A stretch of 64,000 nt of DNA from Moorella mulderi DSM 14980 (GTDB lineage: Bacteria; Bacillota; DSM-521; Neomoorellales; Neomoorellaceae): contig NZ_LTBC01000009.1 in assembly GCF_001594015.1 (NCBI RefSeq), positions 1 to 64,000 of the forward strand. The letters are read 5' to 3'. The notes under the pieces were generated by a model. The model had not been told where the DNA came from. It searched no databases and saw only the letters and a list, made by a program, of their open reading frames with translations. Shown one piece after another: positions 7,013 to 15,063 of the stretch. The position numbers and the translations under genes are program-made. How positions within the stretch are numbered: position 1 is the first letter of the stretch; every line of letters starts with the position of its first letter.

Positions 7013-9097
7013 TCAGGTGACAGGACGAAAGCTCCGCCGCTCCCGGAACTCCTCCTGCTTGCCTTTATTCCAGTTCTTCACCGGCCGGTAATAGCCGACG
7101 ATCCGGCTCCAGACCTCCGTTTCCCGGCCGCAGGCCGGGCATGTCCACTGCTCGCCGGAAAGATACCCGTGCTCGGGGCAGATGCTGAAGGTAGGCGTAA
7201 TGGTGAAATAAGGCAGGCGGAAATTATGCATCACCGCCTGCAGAAAACGCCGGCAGGTTGCTGTATCAGTCACCCTTTCCCCCAGGTAGGCGTGAAAGAC
7301 CGTACCTCCGGTATATTTTAGCTGCAGCTCGTCCTGGTGCTCCAGGGCGGTAAAAACGTCGTCGGTGTAGCCGACCGGTAGGTGGGTGGAATTGGTATAA
7401 TACGGTTCTTGTGTCCCGGAGGTGATAATATCAGGATAAAGGCGCCTGTCCAGGCGGGCCAGGCGGTAAGAAGTGCCCTCCGCCGGGGTGGCCTCCAGGT
7501 TAAAGAGCTGGCCGGTTTCTTCCTGGTAAGCAGTCAATACCGAACGCATGAAGTCCAGCACCTCCAGGGCCATTCCCCTTCCTTCCCGGGTCTCGATGCC
7601 TTTGCCCATAAAATTAAGAAGGGCTTCATGCATGCCGACAATGCCGATGGTATTGAAATGGTTCTCCCAGTACCTGCCGAAACGCTCTTTAACCTGCCGC
7701 AAATAGAACCGGGAGTAAGGATAAAGCCCCTGCTCCGTAAGTTTTTCTAGTATGTTACGCTTCAAAAGCAGGCTCTCCTTCGCCAGATCCATCCTTACCT
7801 TGAGGCCGGCGAAGAATTCTTCCTTGTTTTTGGAAAGATAACCTAGACGGGGCAAATTTATGGTCACTACCCCGATAGACCCGGTAAGGGGGTTAGCCCC
7901 AAAGAGACCGCCGCCGCGTTTTTTAAGTTCCCGGTTATCCAGACGCAGGCGGCAGCACATGCTGCGCACGTCCTCAGGCTTTAAATCGGAGTTGATAAAG
8001 TTGGCAAAGTAGGGGATGCCGTATTTAGCCGTCATGGCCATGATCTTATCTGCCACCGGGGTTTCCCAGGGAAAATCAGGCGTGATGTTGTACGTGGGTA
8101 TGGGGAAGGTAAAAATGCGGCCCCGGGCGTCCCCCTCCATCATCACCTCGCAAAAGGCTATGTTCAGCCAGTCCATCTCTTGCTGGAAGTCGCCGTAGCA
8201 TTCCTTACGCCGCTCGCCGCCGATGATCACCGGCTCGCCGGCTAAAACCTGCGGTACGACCACATCCATGGTCAGGTTGACAAAGGGCGTCTGGAAGCCC
8301 ACCCTGGTGGGCACATTGAGATTAAAGATAAACTCCTGCAGGGCCTGCTTGACTTCCCGGTAGTCCAGGCCGTCGTAACGGATAAAGGGAGCCAGGTAAG
8401 TATCGAAACTGGAAAAGGCCTGGGCACCGGCAGCTTCCCCCTGCAAGGTATAAAAGAAATTGGCTATCTGACCCAGGGCCGTCCGGAAATGCCGGGGTGG
8501 CGCGCTTTCCACCTTTTGACCCACGCCGGCAAAGCCGCTTTCCAGCAGATCGGCCAGGTCCCAGCCACAGCAATAGGGCGCCAGCAACCCCAGGTCGTGG
8601 ATATGGATATCGCCCCTTTCATGGGCCTCGCGGATGGCCGGCGGGTAGACCTTTTCCAGCCAGTACCTCGAACTGACGGCGGCAATGATATGGTTGTTGA
8701 GGCCCTGGAGGGAATAATTCATGTTACTGTTCTCATTAATCCGCCAGTCCTGGCCGTCAAGGTAGCCCTGGACCATTTCCTGCACGTTGACCAGGAGGTG
8801 GCGGAAATCCCGCCATTCCGCATGTTGTTGCCGGTAAAGTATATAGGCCTTGGCCGTCCGGGCATGGCCGTTCTCAATCAATACTTTTTCTACCAGGTCC
8901 TGCACGTCTTCGACGGTAGGCAGCCTGTCGGCAAATTTTTCCGCTAAAAGGGCCGTCACCTGGTTGGCCAGCCGGCTGGCCAGGCGGCGGTCCTGGCCCC
9001 CGACAGCCAGGGCCGCTTTATAAATAGCATTGATAATCCTTTCCTCGTCAAAATCAACTACCCGGCCGTCGCGCTTGATGATCTTCCTGGGTATCAT
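7013..9097 (-). CDS. nrdD: Anaerobic (class III) ribonucleoside-triphosphate reductase NrdD
   Basis: NrdD reduces ribonucleoside triphosphates to deoxyribonucleotides without oxygen, using a glycyl radical. The 694 residues start with an ATP-cone (residues 1-90, IPRKIIKRDGRVVDFDEERI), the allosteric nucleotide-sensing module. The C-terminus has the zinc motif CPEHGYL...CPAC and then the glycyl-radical segment RIVGYYRPVKNWNKGKQEEF, with the radical Gly in the VGY motif. nrdG follows directly. A cobalamin riboswitch and a terminator hairpin lie in its 5' leader, so expression should fall when B12 is plentiful, as expected for a cell that also has a B12-dependent reductase; no such gene is visible in this window. 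Confidence 0.96.
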   Translation of the reverse strand: MIPRKIIKRDGRVVDFDEERIINAIYKAALAVGGQDRRLASRLANQVTALLAEKFADRLPTVEDVQDLVEKVLIENGHARTAKAYILYRQQHAEWRDFRHLLVNVQEMVQGYLDGQDWRINENSNMNYSLQGLNNHIIAAVSSRYWLEKVYPPAIREAHERGDIHIHDLGLLAPYCCGWDLADLLESGFAGVGQKVESAPPRHFRTALGQIANFFYTLQGEAAGAQAFSSFDTYLAPFIRYDGLDYREVKQALQEFIFNLNVPTRVGFQTPFVNLTMDVVVPQVLAGEPVIIGGERRKECYGDFQQEMDWLNIAFCEVMMEGDARGRIFTFPIPTYNITPDFPWETPVADKIMAMTAKYGIPYFANFINSDLKPEDVRSMCCRLRLDNRELKKRGGGLFGANPLTGSIGVVTINLPRLGYLSKNKEEFFAGLKVRMDLAKESLLLKRNILEKLTEQGLYPYSRFYLRQVKERFGRYWENHFNTIGIVGMHEALLNFMGKGIETREGRGMALEVLDFMRSVLTAYQEETGQLFNLEATPAEGTSYRLARLDRRLYPDIITSGTQEPYYTNSTHLPVGYTDDVFTALEHQDELQLKYTGGTVFHAYLGERVTDTATCRRFLQAVMHNFRLPYFTITPTFSICPEHGYLSGEQWTCPACGRETEVWSRIVGYYRPVKNWNKGKQEEFRERRSFRPVT

Positions 9098-9132
9098 GAT
9101 AAAATTTTAATCTCCTTTCGCCTGCCTGAATT

Positions 9133-9164
9133 AAAAACCCCAACCACGCCTGCGTAGCTGGGGT
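9133..9164 (-). terminator. Terminator in the nrdD leader (riboswitch expression platform)
   Basis: On the minus strand ACCCCAGC and GTTGGGGT form a GC-rich stem closed by a loop around ACGCAGGC, followed directly by TTTTTAATT. It sits between the cobalamin aptamer and the nrdD start codon, the place expected for a ligand-controlled intrinsic terminator. Confidence 0.75.
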
Positions 9165-9214
9165 AAATTCTTCCTTACCTCACCTTCACCATGGCCGTGG
9201 TTTAACGGTGAAAT

Positions 9215-9441
9215 CCCACGGGCAGGTCTCCTGGCTCGGGTTCAACGCTCCCTGCTACCTTCCCAGTCCAGCACTCAGCTCCTTTAGCTGCACTACTCCG
9301 GGTACTTCTTAATACTATAAGAAATTAACCCGTAGCGGTAAATATCTTGCTGAGTGCTGGACCAGTGGCTCCTTTAGCAGGTACTCCCCCTTACAGTGGC
9401 GGCACCGCGCCGGACTTGCACCGGCTTCCCTGGCACCCGCG
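9215..9441 (-). promoter_or_regulatory. Cobalamin (AdoCbl) riboswitch upstream of nrdDG
   Basis: The minus strand shows the B12-element core: GGGAAGCCGGTGCAAGTCC, GCGGTGCCGCCACTGTAAG, GGAGCCACTGG, then CTGGGAAGGTAGCAGGGAGC and GAGCCAGGAGACCTGCC. Between the GCCACTGG and CTGGGAAGG parts is an extra arm of about 95 bases, closed by a perfect 13-bp inverted repeat TCCAGCACTCAGC (9349-9361 with 9267-9279). A terminator follows at 9133-9164. Control of a B12-independent ribonucleotide reductase by a B12 riboswitch is an established pattern. Confidence 0.93.
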
Positions 9442-9461
9442 AGAATCGTTTTCTGGTAATG

Positions 9462-9488
9462 TTCGACAAAGAAGAGGCAAATTCCTGC
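9462..9488 (-). promoter_or_regulatory. GCAGGA / TGTCGAA two-part motif, instance 2
   Basis: GCAGGAATTTGCC is followed by TTGTCGAAC on the minus strand, directly upstream of the cobalamin riboswitch. The two parts are one base further apart than in instances 1 and 3. TGTCGAA is the consensus Spo0A box. Confidence 0.55.
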
Positions 9489-9554
9489 CGTTATAACTAT
9501 CCCCCTGGTCAATAACGGTTTTTATTCACCAGGGGCTCTTTTTTCCTGTTGGAA

Positions 9555-9938
9555 TTACTTTATTTCCTGGCTTCTATGGGGGCATGTATTACAAAGGGAG
9601 GGATCGTCAAAGGAAATCTGGCAGTACGTACCTTCCTCCTTCCAGCATGGCTTGGCGCACCCTATGCGTTCAGTCTTACGGGAGCAGGCCGGGCAGTCCT
9701 CGTATAACCAGCAGGGATAAAAGGCCAGGTAGTGTTTGATGGAGTTTAAATTGAAGCCTTTATCAATGAGCTTTTGAATGAAGCGCAGCCGTTTCAAATC
9801 ATTATTTGAGTAAAGGCGCCGCCCGTTCTTGCGTGCGGGCTGGATGAGTTTATGCCTTTCCCAGACCCGCAGGGTGCCCGGCTGTATGCCCAGTAAATCG
9901 GCGACCACGCTGATGGTATATAACATTTGTTCCGACAT
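9555..9938 (-). CDS. MerR-like regulator with Cys-rich C-terminal tail (paralogue 1)
   Basis: A 127-residue protein with an N-terminal MerR winged helix (residues 5-75: LYTISVVADLLGIQPGTLRVWERHKLI and GRRLYSNNDLKRL). The tail is not a standard MerR metal-binding end. It reads HYLAFYPCWLYEDCPACS, then AKPCW, YC and CNTCP, giving nine Cys in about 50 residues. That density suggests an Fe-S cluster or zinc, possibly redox sensing; this is inference. It is divergent from a second gene (10160) with the same tail pattern; the shared 220-bp region carries promoters in both directions. It could regulate the Hdr/NADH-oxidase operon. Confidence 0.85.
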   Translation of the reverse strand: MSEQMLYTISVVADLLGIQPGTLRVWERHKLIQPARKNGRRLYSNNDLKRLRFIQKLIDKGFNLNSIKHYLAFYPCWLYEDCPACSRKTERIGCAKPCWKEEGTYCQISFDDPSLCNTCPHRSQEIK

Positions 9939-9986
9939 GGGAAGCCGCCTCGCTTAACAATCAGGTTATAAATTATTTACAGCTTT

Positions 9987-10016
9987 ATTTTACGTTAACT
10001 TATCATCCCAGATCAA
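9987..10016 (-). promoter_or_regulatory. Possible sigma-A promoter for the minus-strand MerR gene
   Basis: TTGATC (complement of 10011-10016) and TAAAAT (complement of 9987-9992) are 18 bases apart on the minus strand, about 50 bases before the gene start. The match is fair, not strong. Confidence 0.4.
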
Positions 10017-10068
10017 GTGTCGCTTTTCTCCTTTTGGAAACATATTTTCGCTATATCTAAATAACTTT

Positions 10069-10088
10069 CTTATAATATTTTTTATAAG
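10069..10088. promoter_or_regulatory. Perfect dyad CTTATAA-N6-TTATAAG between divergent MerR genes
   Basis: A 7-bp perfect inverted repeat with a 6-base AT spacer lies five bases upstream of the -35 hexamer of the rightward promoter. It may be an operator for one of the two MerR-like proteins. Its AT content means chance or an UP-element role is also possible. Confidence 0.4.
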
Positions 10089-10092
10089 TTTA

Positions 10093-10121
10093 TTGACATG
10101 ATTATGTTCAACAAATATGAT
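10093..10121 (+). promoter_or_regulatory. Strong sigma-A type promoter for the merR-hdr operon
   Basis: TTGACA (10093-10098) and TATGAT (10116-10121) are separated by exactly 17 bases, about 40 bases before the GTG start of the rightward MerR-like gene. No terminator is visible before the Hdr genes, so this promoter probably serves the whole unit up to 16299. Confidence 0.75.
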
Positions 10122-10159
10122 ATAAGTAAGATCAATAGTAAGCGGGGCGAAGAAGGCCG

Positions 10160-10480
10160 GTGTATCCCATCGGTATGGTTATCCAGGTCTTAGATATTTC
10201 TCCCCACCGCCTGCGTCGCTGGGAACGAAAGGGACTGGTCGTTCCCACGAGGAAAAACGGCCGGCGCTGCTATTCGGAACTGGACTTACAGCGGTTAATG
10301 TTTATTAAACGTCTCCTTGAGGGCAAGCACTGCCGGCTCGCAGACCTCCCCCATTACCTCGCCTTTTACCCCTGCTGGCAGGACGGCAAATGTATAAGCA
10401 CCCCTTTAGAAGAGCCAAAGGAAGGGGCGCGTCCTTGCTGGCAAAAGAAAAATTGGTATTGCCCGGGACAGGTCCCATAA
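10160..10480 (+). CDS. MerR-like regulator with Cys-rich tail (paralogue 2)
   Basis: A 106-residue protein starting at GTG. The family-typical N-terminus MYPIGMVIQVLDISPHRLRR supports this start over the ATG five codons later. Residues 1-70 are a MerR winged helix. The tail HYLAFYPCWQDGKC, then ARPCWQKKNWYC, shares HYLAFYPCW and PCW...YC with the divergent paralogue at 9555-9938, but is shorter and lacks the final CxxC. It is the first gene of a plus-strand unit with the HdrDC-like and HdrA-like genes. A role as a redox or metal sensor controlling them is inferred from position only. Confidence 0.83.
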   Translation: MYPIGMVIQVLDISPHRLRRWERKGLVVPTRKNGRRCYSELDLQRLMFIKRLLEGKHCRLADLPHYLAFYPCWQDGKCISTPLEEPKEGARPCWQKKNWYCPGQVP

Positions 10481-10565
10481 CATAAGGCTGGCTCCCAGCT
10501 CCACTGGAAATGATAGCCGTGGTTAAAAGGCAAGGGAATCTCAATTTTATACAGGAGTGTTGTTT

Positions 10566-11804
10566 ATGGCCATTTTACTGGCTAAAGAAGCGCCTACCCT
10601 TACACCCCATCATCTAAATTTACAAGCAAAAATCTCCCGGGCCATGGGCGGAGCCAGCCTGCAGACCTGCCTGGCCTGCGGCGTGTGCACCGGCGGCTGC
10701 CCTACCGGCGACATCGGCGCACCAGTAGACCCCCGTAAAATGGTGCGCCTGCTCCTGTTGGGAATGGAAGACCGGCTCCTGGCGTCAGATATGATCTGGC
10801 TCTGCACCATGTGCGGCCGCTGTACAGTGTACTGCCCGGTGGGCGTGAATATGGGCGACCTGGTCCGGGCCATGCGGTCGGAACTGGCGGCAGAAGGCCG
10901 CGTCCCTGTAAACCTGCAGAAAGTGGTAGACCTGGCTCTAGAGTCTGGCAATAATATGGGGATCAGCCAGGAGGATTACCTCGACACCCTGGACTGGATG
11001 CAAGAAGAGCTCCAGGCGGAGTTCGGCAGTGAGGCGGAAATACCCGTTGATAAGAAGGACGCTAGGATATTGTACGTTATCAACCCGCGGGAAGCGAAGT
11101 TCTTCCCCCTCTCCATTCTAGCGGCGGCCAAAGTGTTCCATGCCGCCGGCGAAAGCTGGACCCTTTCCAGCCGCTACTGGGACGCGACCAACTACGCCCT
11201 TTTCTCCGGGGACGACAAAGCCGGCGCTATCCTGGTGCAGCGCCTGGCGGATGAGGTGGAGCGCCTGGGCTGCCAGGAGTTGATCATGACCGAGTGCGGC
11301 CATGCCTTCCGCGCCATTCGCTGGGGGCCAGAGCAGTGGCTGGGGCACAAACTCCCCTTCAGCGTGCGCAGTATCGTCCAGCTCATGGCCGAATACCTGC
11401 AAGACGGCCGCATCCGCCTTGACCCCTCCCGCAACAGCGAACCGGTAACCTATCACGATCCCTGCAATCTAGGCCGCAAGGAGGGCATTTTTGAAGAACC
11501 GCGGCAGATACTCCGGGCGGCGGTAACAGATTTCCGGGAGATGACACCCAACCGTGAGAATAACTACTGCTGCGGCGGCGGTGGCGGCATGCTCTCTTTG
11601 AGCGAGTTTGGCCAGGAACGGATGGCTAAAGGAAAGGTGAAAATAGAACAGATCCAGCGCACGGGAGCAAAGATTATCGCCACTCCCTGCCATAACTGCG
11701 TTGACCAATTGAACGATTTGTGCCGTCATTATCACCTCGAAGTTAAGGCGAAAAACATAGTCGAGCTGGTAGCCGACGCTCTCGTAATTAATGGCAAGGA
11801 GTGA
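10566..11804 (+). CDS. HdrD/HdrCB-like iron-sulfur protein (two 4Fe-4S clusters plus CCG domains)
   Basis: This 412-residue protein resembles fused heterodisulfide reductase subunits C and B (HdrD, GlpC type). The N-terminus has two cysteine clusters, CxxCxxCxxxC at residues 35-45 (TCLACGVCTGGCP) and CxxCxxCxxxC at 80-90 (LCTMCGRCTVYCP), for two [4Fe-4S] clusters. The second half holds CCG-type motifs: a degenerate first copy (MTECGHAFR), then HDPCNLGR, NNYCCGGGGGM and TPCHNCVDQL. The latter can carry the unusual disulfide-reducing cluster. The ATG at 10566 follows AGGAG by 8 bases. HdrA-like 11812 follows after 7 bases, so the two form one complex. Confidence 0.88.
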   Translation: MAILLAKEAPTLTPHHLNLQAKISRAMGGASLQTCLACGVCTGGCPTGDIGAPVDPRKMVRLLLLGMEDRLLASDMIWLCTMCGRCTVYCPVGVNMGDLVRAMRSELAAEGRVPVNLQKVVDLALESGNNMGISQEDYLDTLDWMQEELQAEFGSEAEIPVDKKDARILYVINPREAKFFPLSILAAAKVFHAAGESWTLSSRYWDATNYALFSGDDKAGAILVQRLADEVERLGCQELIMTECGHAFRAIRWGPEQWLGHKLPFSVRSIVQLMAEYLQDGRIRLDPSRNSEPVTYHDPCNLGRKEGIFEEPRQILRAAVTDFREMTPNRENNYCCGGGGGMLSLSEFGQERMAKGKVKIEQIQRTGAKIIATPCHNCVDQLNDLCRHYHLEVKAKNIVELVADALVINGKE

Positions 11805-11811
11805 GGTATTG

Positions 11812-14800
11812 ATGGATAAAAATGGTTCGTTGCCGGTAGCCGTACTGGGAGCAGGCATCGCCGGGGTCCAGGCGGCTCTAGACCTGGCCTGCCTCGGCCA
11901 CCAGGTAATCCTGGTAGAACGCGCTGCCCGGCCGGGGGGTAAGCTGGCTATTTTGCCGAAGACCTTTCCCACCAACGACTGCAGCGCCTGCGCTTTGACG
12001 CCCTGGAATGGTTTCTTCTGTATACGCTCCCCGCACTTTATCAGGCTGGCTGGGGAAGATAAAATCGTACTCTTGACCGGTGCTGAAGTTAAAAACTTAA
12101 CCGGGAAAGCAGGCCATTTTTGTCTCCATCTTAACCGGCAGGGCCGGGAAGAAACCATCAATGTGGCTGCCATCATCCTTTGTCCCGGTTATGAGGAATA
12201 TTTACCTCCCAGTTTAAACGCCCGTTACGGTTATGGCCGTTATAGCGGTGTCTTGACGGGCCTGGAGCTGGAGCAACAGTTGGCTAACAGTGGGTACCCG
12301 CACCGTCCTCCGGGCAAAGAGCCGGTGCAACGGGTGGCTTTCATCCAGTGTGCCGGCTCCCGCGATCCCGCCAACGGAGTGGCTTACTGCTCGGCCGTCT
12401 GCTGTATGTATGCCCTGAAGGAGGCCCTGATGCTTTATGAGACCGCTGCTGCTTTGAAACTCCCTTTACCGCAAATAACCCTATTTTACATGGACCTGCG
12501 TACCTACAGCAAAACTTACCAGGAATATCTAGAGAAGGCCCGGCGGGAATACGGATTAAGGCTTGTTCGTTCCCGCATTCACAGCATTATCCAGTCTCCA
12601 GGAGATCCCCGGCTGGTCATTCGCTATGCCCAGGAAAACGGCCAGATCAACGTCGAAGAATTTGACCTGGCAGTACTGGCTACCGGCTTGCGACCGCCGG
12701 ATGGCGCCCGGGAACTGGCTGCCAGGCTGGGCATTAAGGTCGATACCTATGGTTTCTGCCAGTCCCCTGCCCTTTCTCCCTTGGCCACCACACGGGAAGG
12801 AGTATTTGTCGCCGGCGCCTTTAGCGGCCCCTGCGACGTAATCGACGCCGTCACCCAGGGCTCGGCCGCTGCCGCTGCCTGCGCTTCCTGGCTAAAAGAA
12901 GCAGGTTTACCCTATTGGAGTTCCCTGCCCCCTAAAATACAATTGGTTTCACTTCCTGGCGGCAATAATATCCCGCCGCGGACCGGCGTCTTTGTCTGCG
13001 GGTGTGACCAGCTGTCTGCCGGCCTGGATTTAAAGGAGCTGGAAGAATATAGCCGCTCTTTGCCTGGGGTTGCCTGGGTGGAAAGATTATCCCTTTGCGC
13101 CGGGGGGGCGGGCGAACAATTACGCCAGGCCATAAAGGAACATAGCTTAAACCGGATTGTAGTAGCTGCCTGCAGTGCGCGTGCTCTGGAACCCCTGATA
13201 AACACTTATTTGCGGCAGGCTGGCCTGCCAGGCAATGTAGCAAAGGTGGTTAATGTCCTGGATCATGCGGCCCGGATTTACAGTGGCCGGAAAGATCGCG
13301 CTACCAGAAAAGCCAGGGACCTGGTGCGGATGGCAGCGTCCAGGGCATTGACTGCTCCTGCCGGCATGGTGGAGGAATGGTCAATAACACCCGCCGCCCT
13401 GGTAATCGGTGGTGGGGTGGCCGGCATGGTTGCCGCCCTTACCCTGGCCGATCTCGATTTCGAAGTCCACCTGGTAGAAAAGGAGGGACGACTGGGTGGT
13501 AATGCCCTTCGCCTGCAGTACACCTTACAGGGCGCCGACGTTGAGGCATATCTGGCCAGGCTAAGCCAGCGTCTCAGCAAACACCCCCGCATCCATATCC
13601 ACCTGGACGCTCAAGCCAGGACCATAACCGGCCAGCTGGGAAGTTTTGCTACAGAGATAGAAGGCACAGGTGGGCGAAAGGAAAACATCCGGCACGGCGT
13701 AATTATTATTGCCACCGGTGCTGCAGAAAAAAAGCCGCGGCAGTACTTGTATGGCGAGCACCCGGCAGCAATTACCGGCCTGGAGTTAGAAGACCTGCTT
13801 AAAACCCGGAGCCGGCGACTGGACAGCCTGCAAAAGGTTGTCTTTATTCAATGCGTAGATTCCCGCGATGACTCTCATCCTTACTGCAGCCGGATCTGCT
13901 GCAGTGAAACTTTAAAAAATGCCCTGGAACTCAAGAAAATTAACCCAGAAGTTGATGTATACGTGCTCAACCGGGATATTATGACCTACGGCCTGCAGGA
14001 GCAGTGGTACGAGACCGCCCGCTCTCAGGGCATCCTGTTCCTGCGTTATAACCTGGAAGCGCCGCCGGAAGTAACGGTGCCCGCAAAGAAAGCAGGGCCA
14101 GAGGGCAAAATTCAAGTCCGGGTTTACGATCCCATCCTGGGCGAAGAAATTGTCATTGATGCCGATCTCCTGGTGCTGGCGACCGGGATGGAGCCACGGG
14201 CGGAGAATTGGTGCCTGGCGTCTTTATGCCACATCCCCCTGGACGAGAATGGTTTCTTTGCTACCAGCCATCCCAAATTAAAAACTGTTGAGACGCCGGT
14301 GCCAGGCATCTTCACCTGCGGGCTGGCAGAAGGGCCTAAGAATCTCGAGGAAGCCATAGCTTCAGCTCAGGCAGCGGCCGTAAAGGCGGCCGCCCTCCTG
14401 GTGCAAGAGCGCCAAACCCTTCCCGAGCGGGTAGCCCGGGTAGAAGGCGCCTGCGCGGCCTGTCTTACCTGTGTGCGTGTTTGTCCCCATGGTGCCCCTG
14501 TAATTAAGGAACACCGTTCATATATCGATCCCCTGCTCTGCCAGGGATGCGGCGCCTGCGTGGCGGCATGCCCGGCGCAAGCCATTACCCTTACAAGTTA
14601 CAGTCATACTGAAATGGAAGCTGAACTCAAGGCCCTGCCAGATGAGCCAGGAAAAGTGTTGCCTACCGTTATCTTCACCTGCAGCTACTGCGCTTATGCC
14701 AACTTTGAAAATGCTGTTGGCCTGAACTGCCAGAATGACGTTTTTGTATTGCAGGTACCGTGTTTAAGCCGGATTGGCACCTTGGAGGTGCTTAAGGCCA

Positions 14801-15042
14801 TTGAAGCCGGCGCGCAGGAGATTTTACTGACGGGCTGCATTGAAGGCCAGTGCCACTTCCGGCCGGCCAGGGCTTTCGGCAGCCAGCGCTCTGGACCCGA
14901 CCCTATGATTTGCCAGGAGCAGGCCTGGCGCCGTGTCAAGAAGATACTGGGTGAAATCGGGATTGACGAAGAAACGGTAAAGGTTCTGCGTCTCCCTCCA
15001 CCAATGCCGGATAACGGGCGCCTGGCCAGTTGCCTGGGTTAA
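11812..15042 (+). CDS. Giant HdrA-like flavoprotein: two HdrA modules, 2[4Fe-4S] ferredoxin and MvhD domain
   Basis: HdrA proteins are FAD enzymes that split or combine electrons between ferredoxin, NADH/H2 donors and disulfide-type acceptors. This one has about 1076 residues. Module 1 starts with GAGIAGVQAALDLA and has a cluster motif NDCSACALTP and CAGSRD...YCSAVCC. Module 2 starts near residue 527 (VIGGGVAGMVAALTLA) with CVDSRD...YCSRICC. Near residue 880 come two ferredoxin clusters (CAACLTCVRVCP, CQGCGACVAACP), then from about 950 an MvhD/FlpD-like domain with FTCSYCAYAN and TGCIEGQCHF. The layout recalls QmoB and HdrA2 proteins. The ATG at 11812 is preferred over 11791 because AAGGAGTGAGG precedes it. 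Confidence 0.9.
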   Translation: MDKNGSLPVAVLGAGIAGVQAALDLACLGHQVILVERAARPGGKLAILPKTFPTNDCSACALTPWNGFFCIRSPHFIRLAGEDKIVLLTGAEVKNLTGKAGHFCLHLNRQGREETINVAAIILCPGYEEYLPPSLNARYGYGRYSGVLTGLELEQQLANSGYPHRPPGKEPVQRVAFIQCAGSRDPANGVAYCSAVCCMYALKEALMLYETAAALKLPLPQITLFYMDLRTYSKTYQEYLEKARREYGLRLVRSRIHSIIQSPGDPRLVIRYAQENGQINVEEFDLAVLATGLRPPDGARELAARLGIKVDTYGFCQSPALSPLATTREGVFVAGAFSGPCDVIDAVTQGSAAAAACASWLKEAGLPYWSSLPPKIQLVSLPGGNNIPPRTGVFVCGCDQLSAGLDLKELEEYSRSLPGVAWVERLSLCAGGAGEQLRQAIKEHSLNRIVVAACSARALEPLINTYLRQAGLPGNVAKVVNVLDHAARIYSGRKDRATRKARDLVRMAASRALTAPAGMVEEWSITPAALVIGGGVAGMVAALTLADLDFEVHLVEKEGRLGGNALRLQYTLQGADVEAYLARLSQRLSKHPRIHIHLDAQARTITGQLGSFATEIEGTGGRKENIRHGVIIIATGAAEKKPRQYLYGEHPAAITGLELEDLLKTRSRRLDSLQKVVFIQCVDSRDDSHPYCSRICCSETLKNALELKKINPEVDVYVLNRDIMTYGLQEQWYETARSQGILFLRYNLEAPPEVTVPAKKAGPEGKIQVRVYDPILGEEIVIDADLLVLATGMEPRAENWCLASLCHIPLDENGFFATSHPKLKTVETPVPGIFTCGLAEGPKNLEEAIASAQAAAVKAAALLVQERQTLPERVARVEGACAACLTCVRVCPHGAPVIKEHRSYIDPLLCQGCGACVAACPAQAITLTSYSHTEMEAELKALPDEPGKVLPTVIFTCSYCAYANFENAVGLNCQNDVFVLQVPCLSRIGTLEVLKAIEAGAQEILLTGCIEGQCHFRPARAFGSQRSGPDPMICQEQAWRRVKKILGEIGIDEETVKVLRLPPPMPDNGRLASCLG

Positions 15043-15063
15043 AAACCGGAAAGGGGTGCAGCC

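Noticed and set aside
11469-12176. 235-codon minus-strand frame over the junction of HdrDC-like and HdrA-like genes
   Set aside because: Antisense shadow of two clear genes in a GC-rich region, with no ribosome site of its own.
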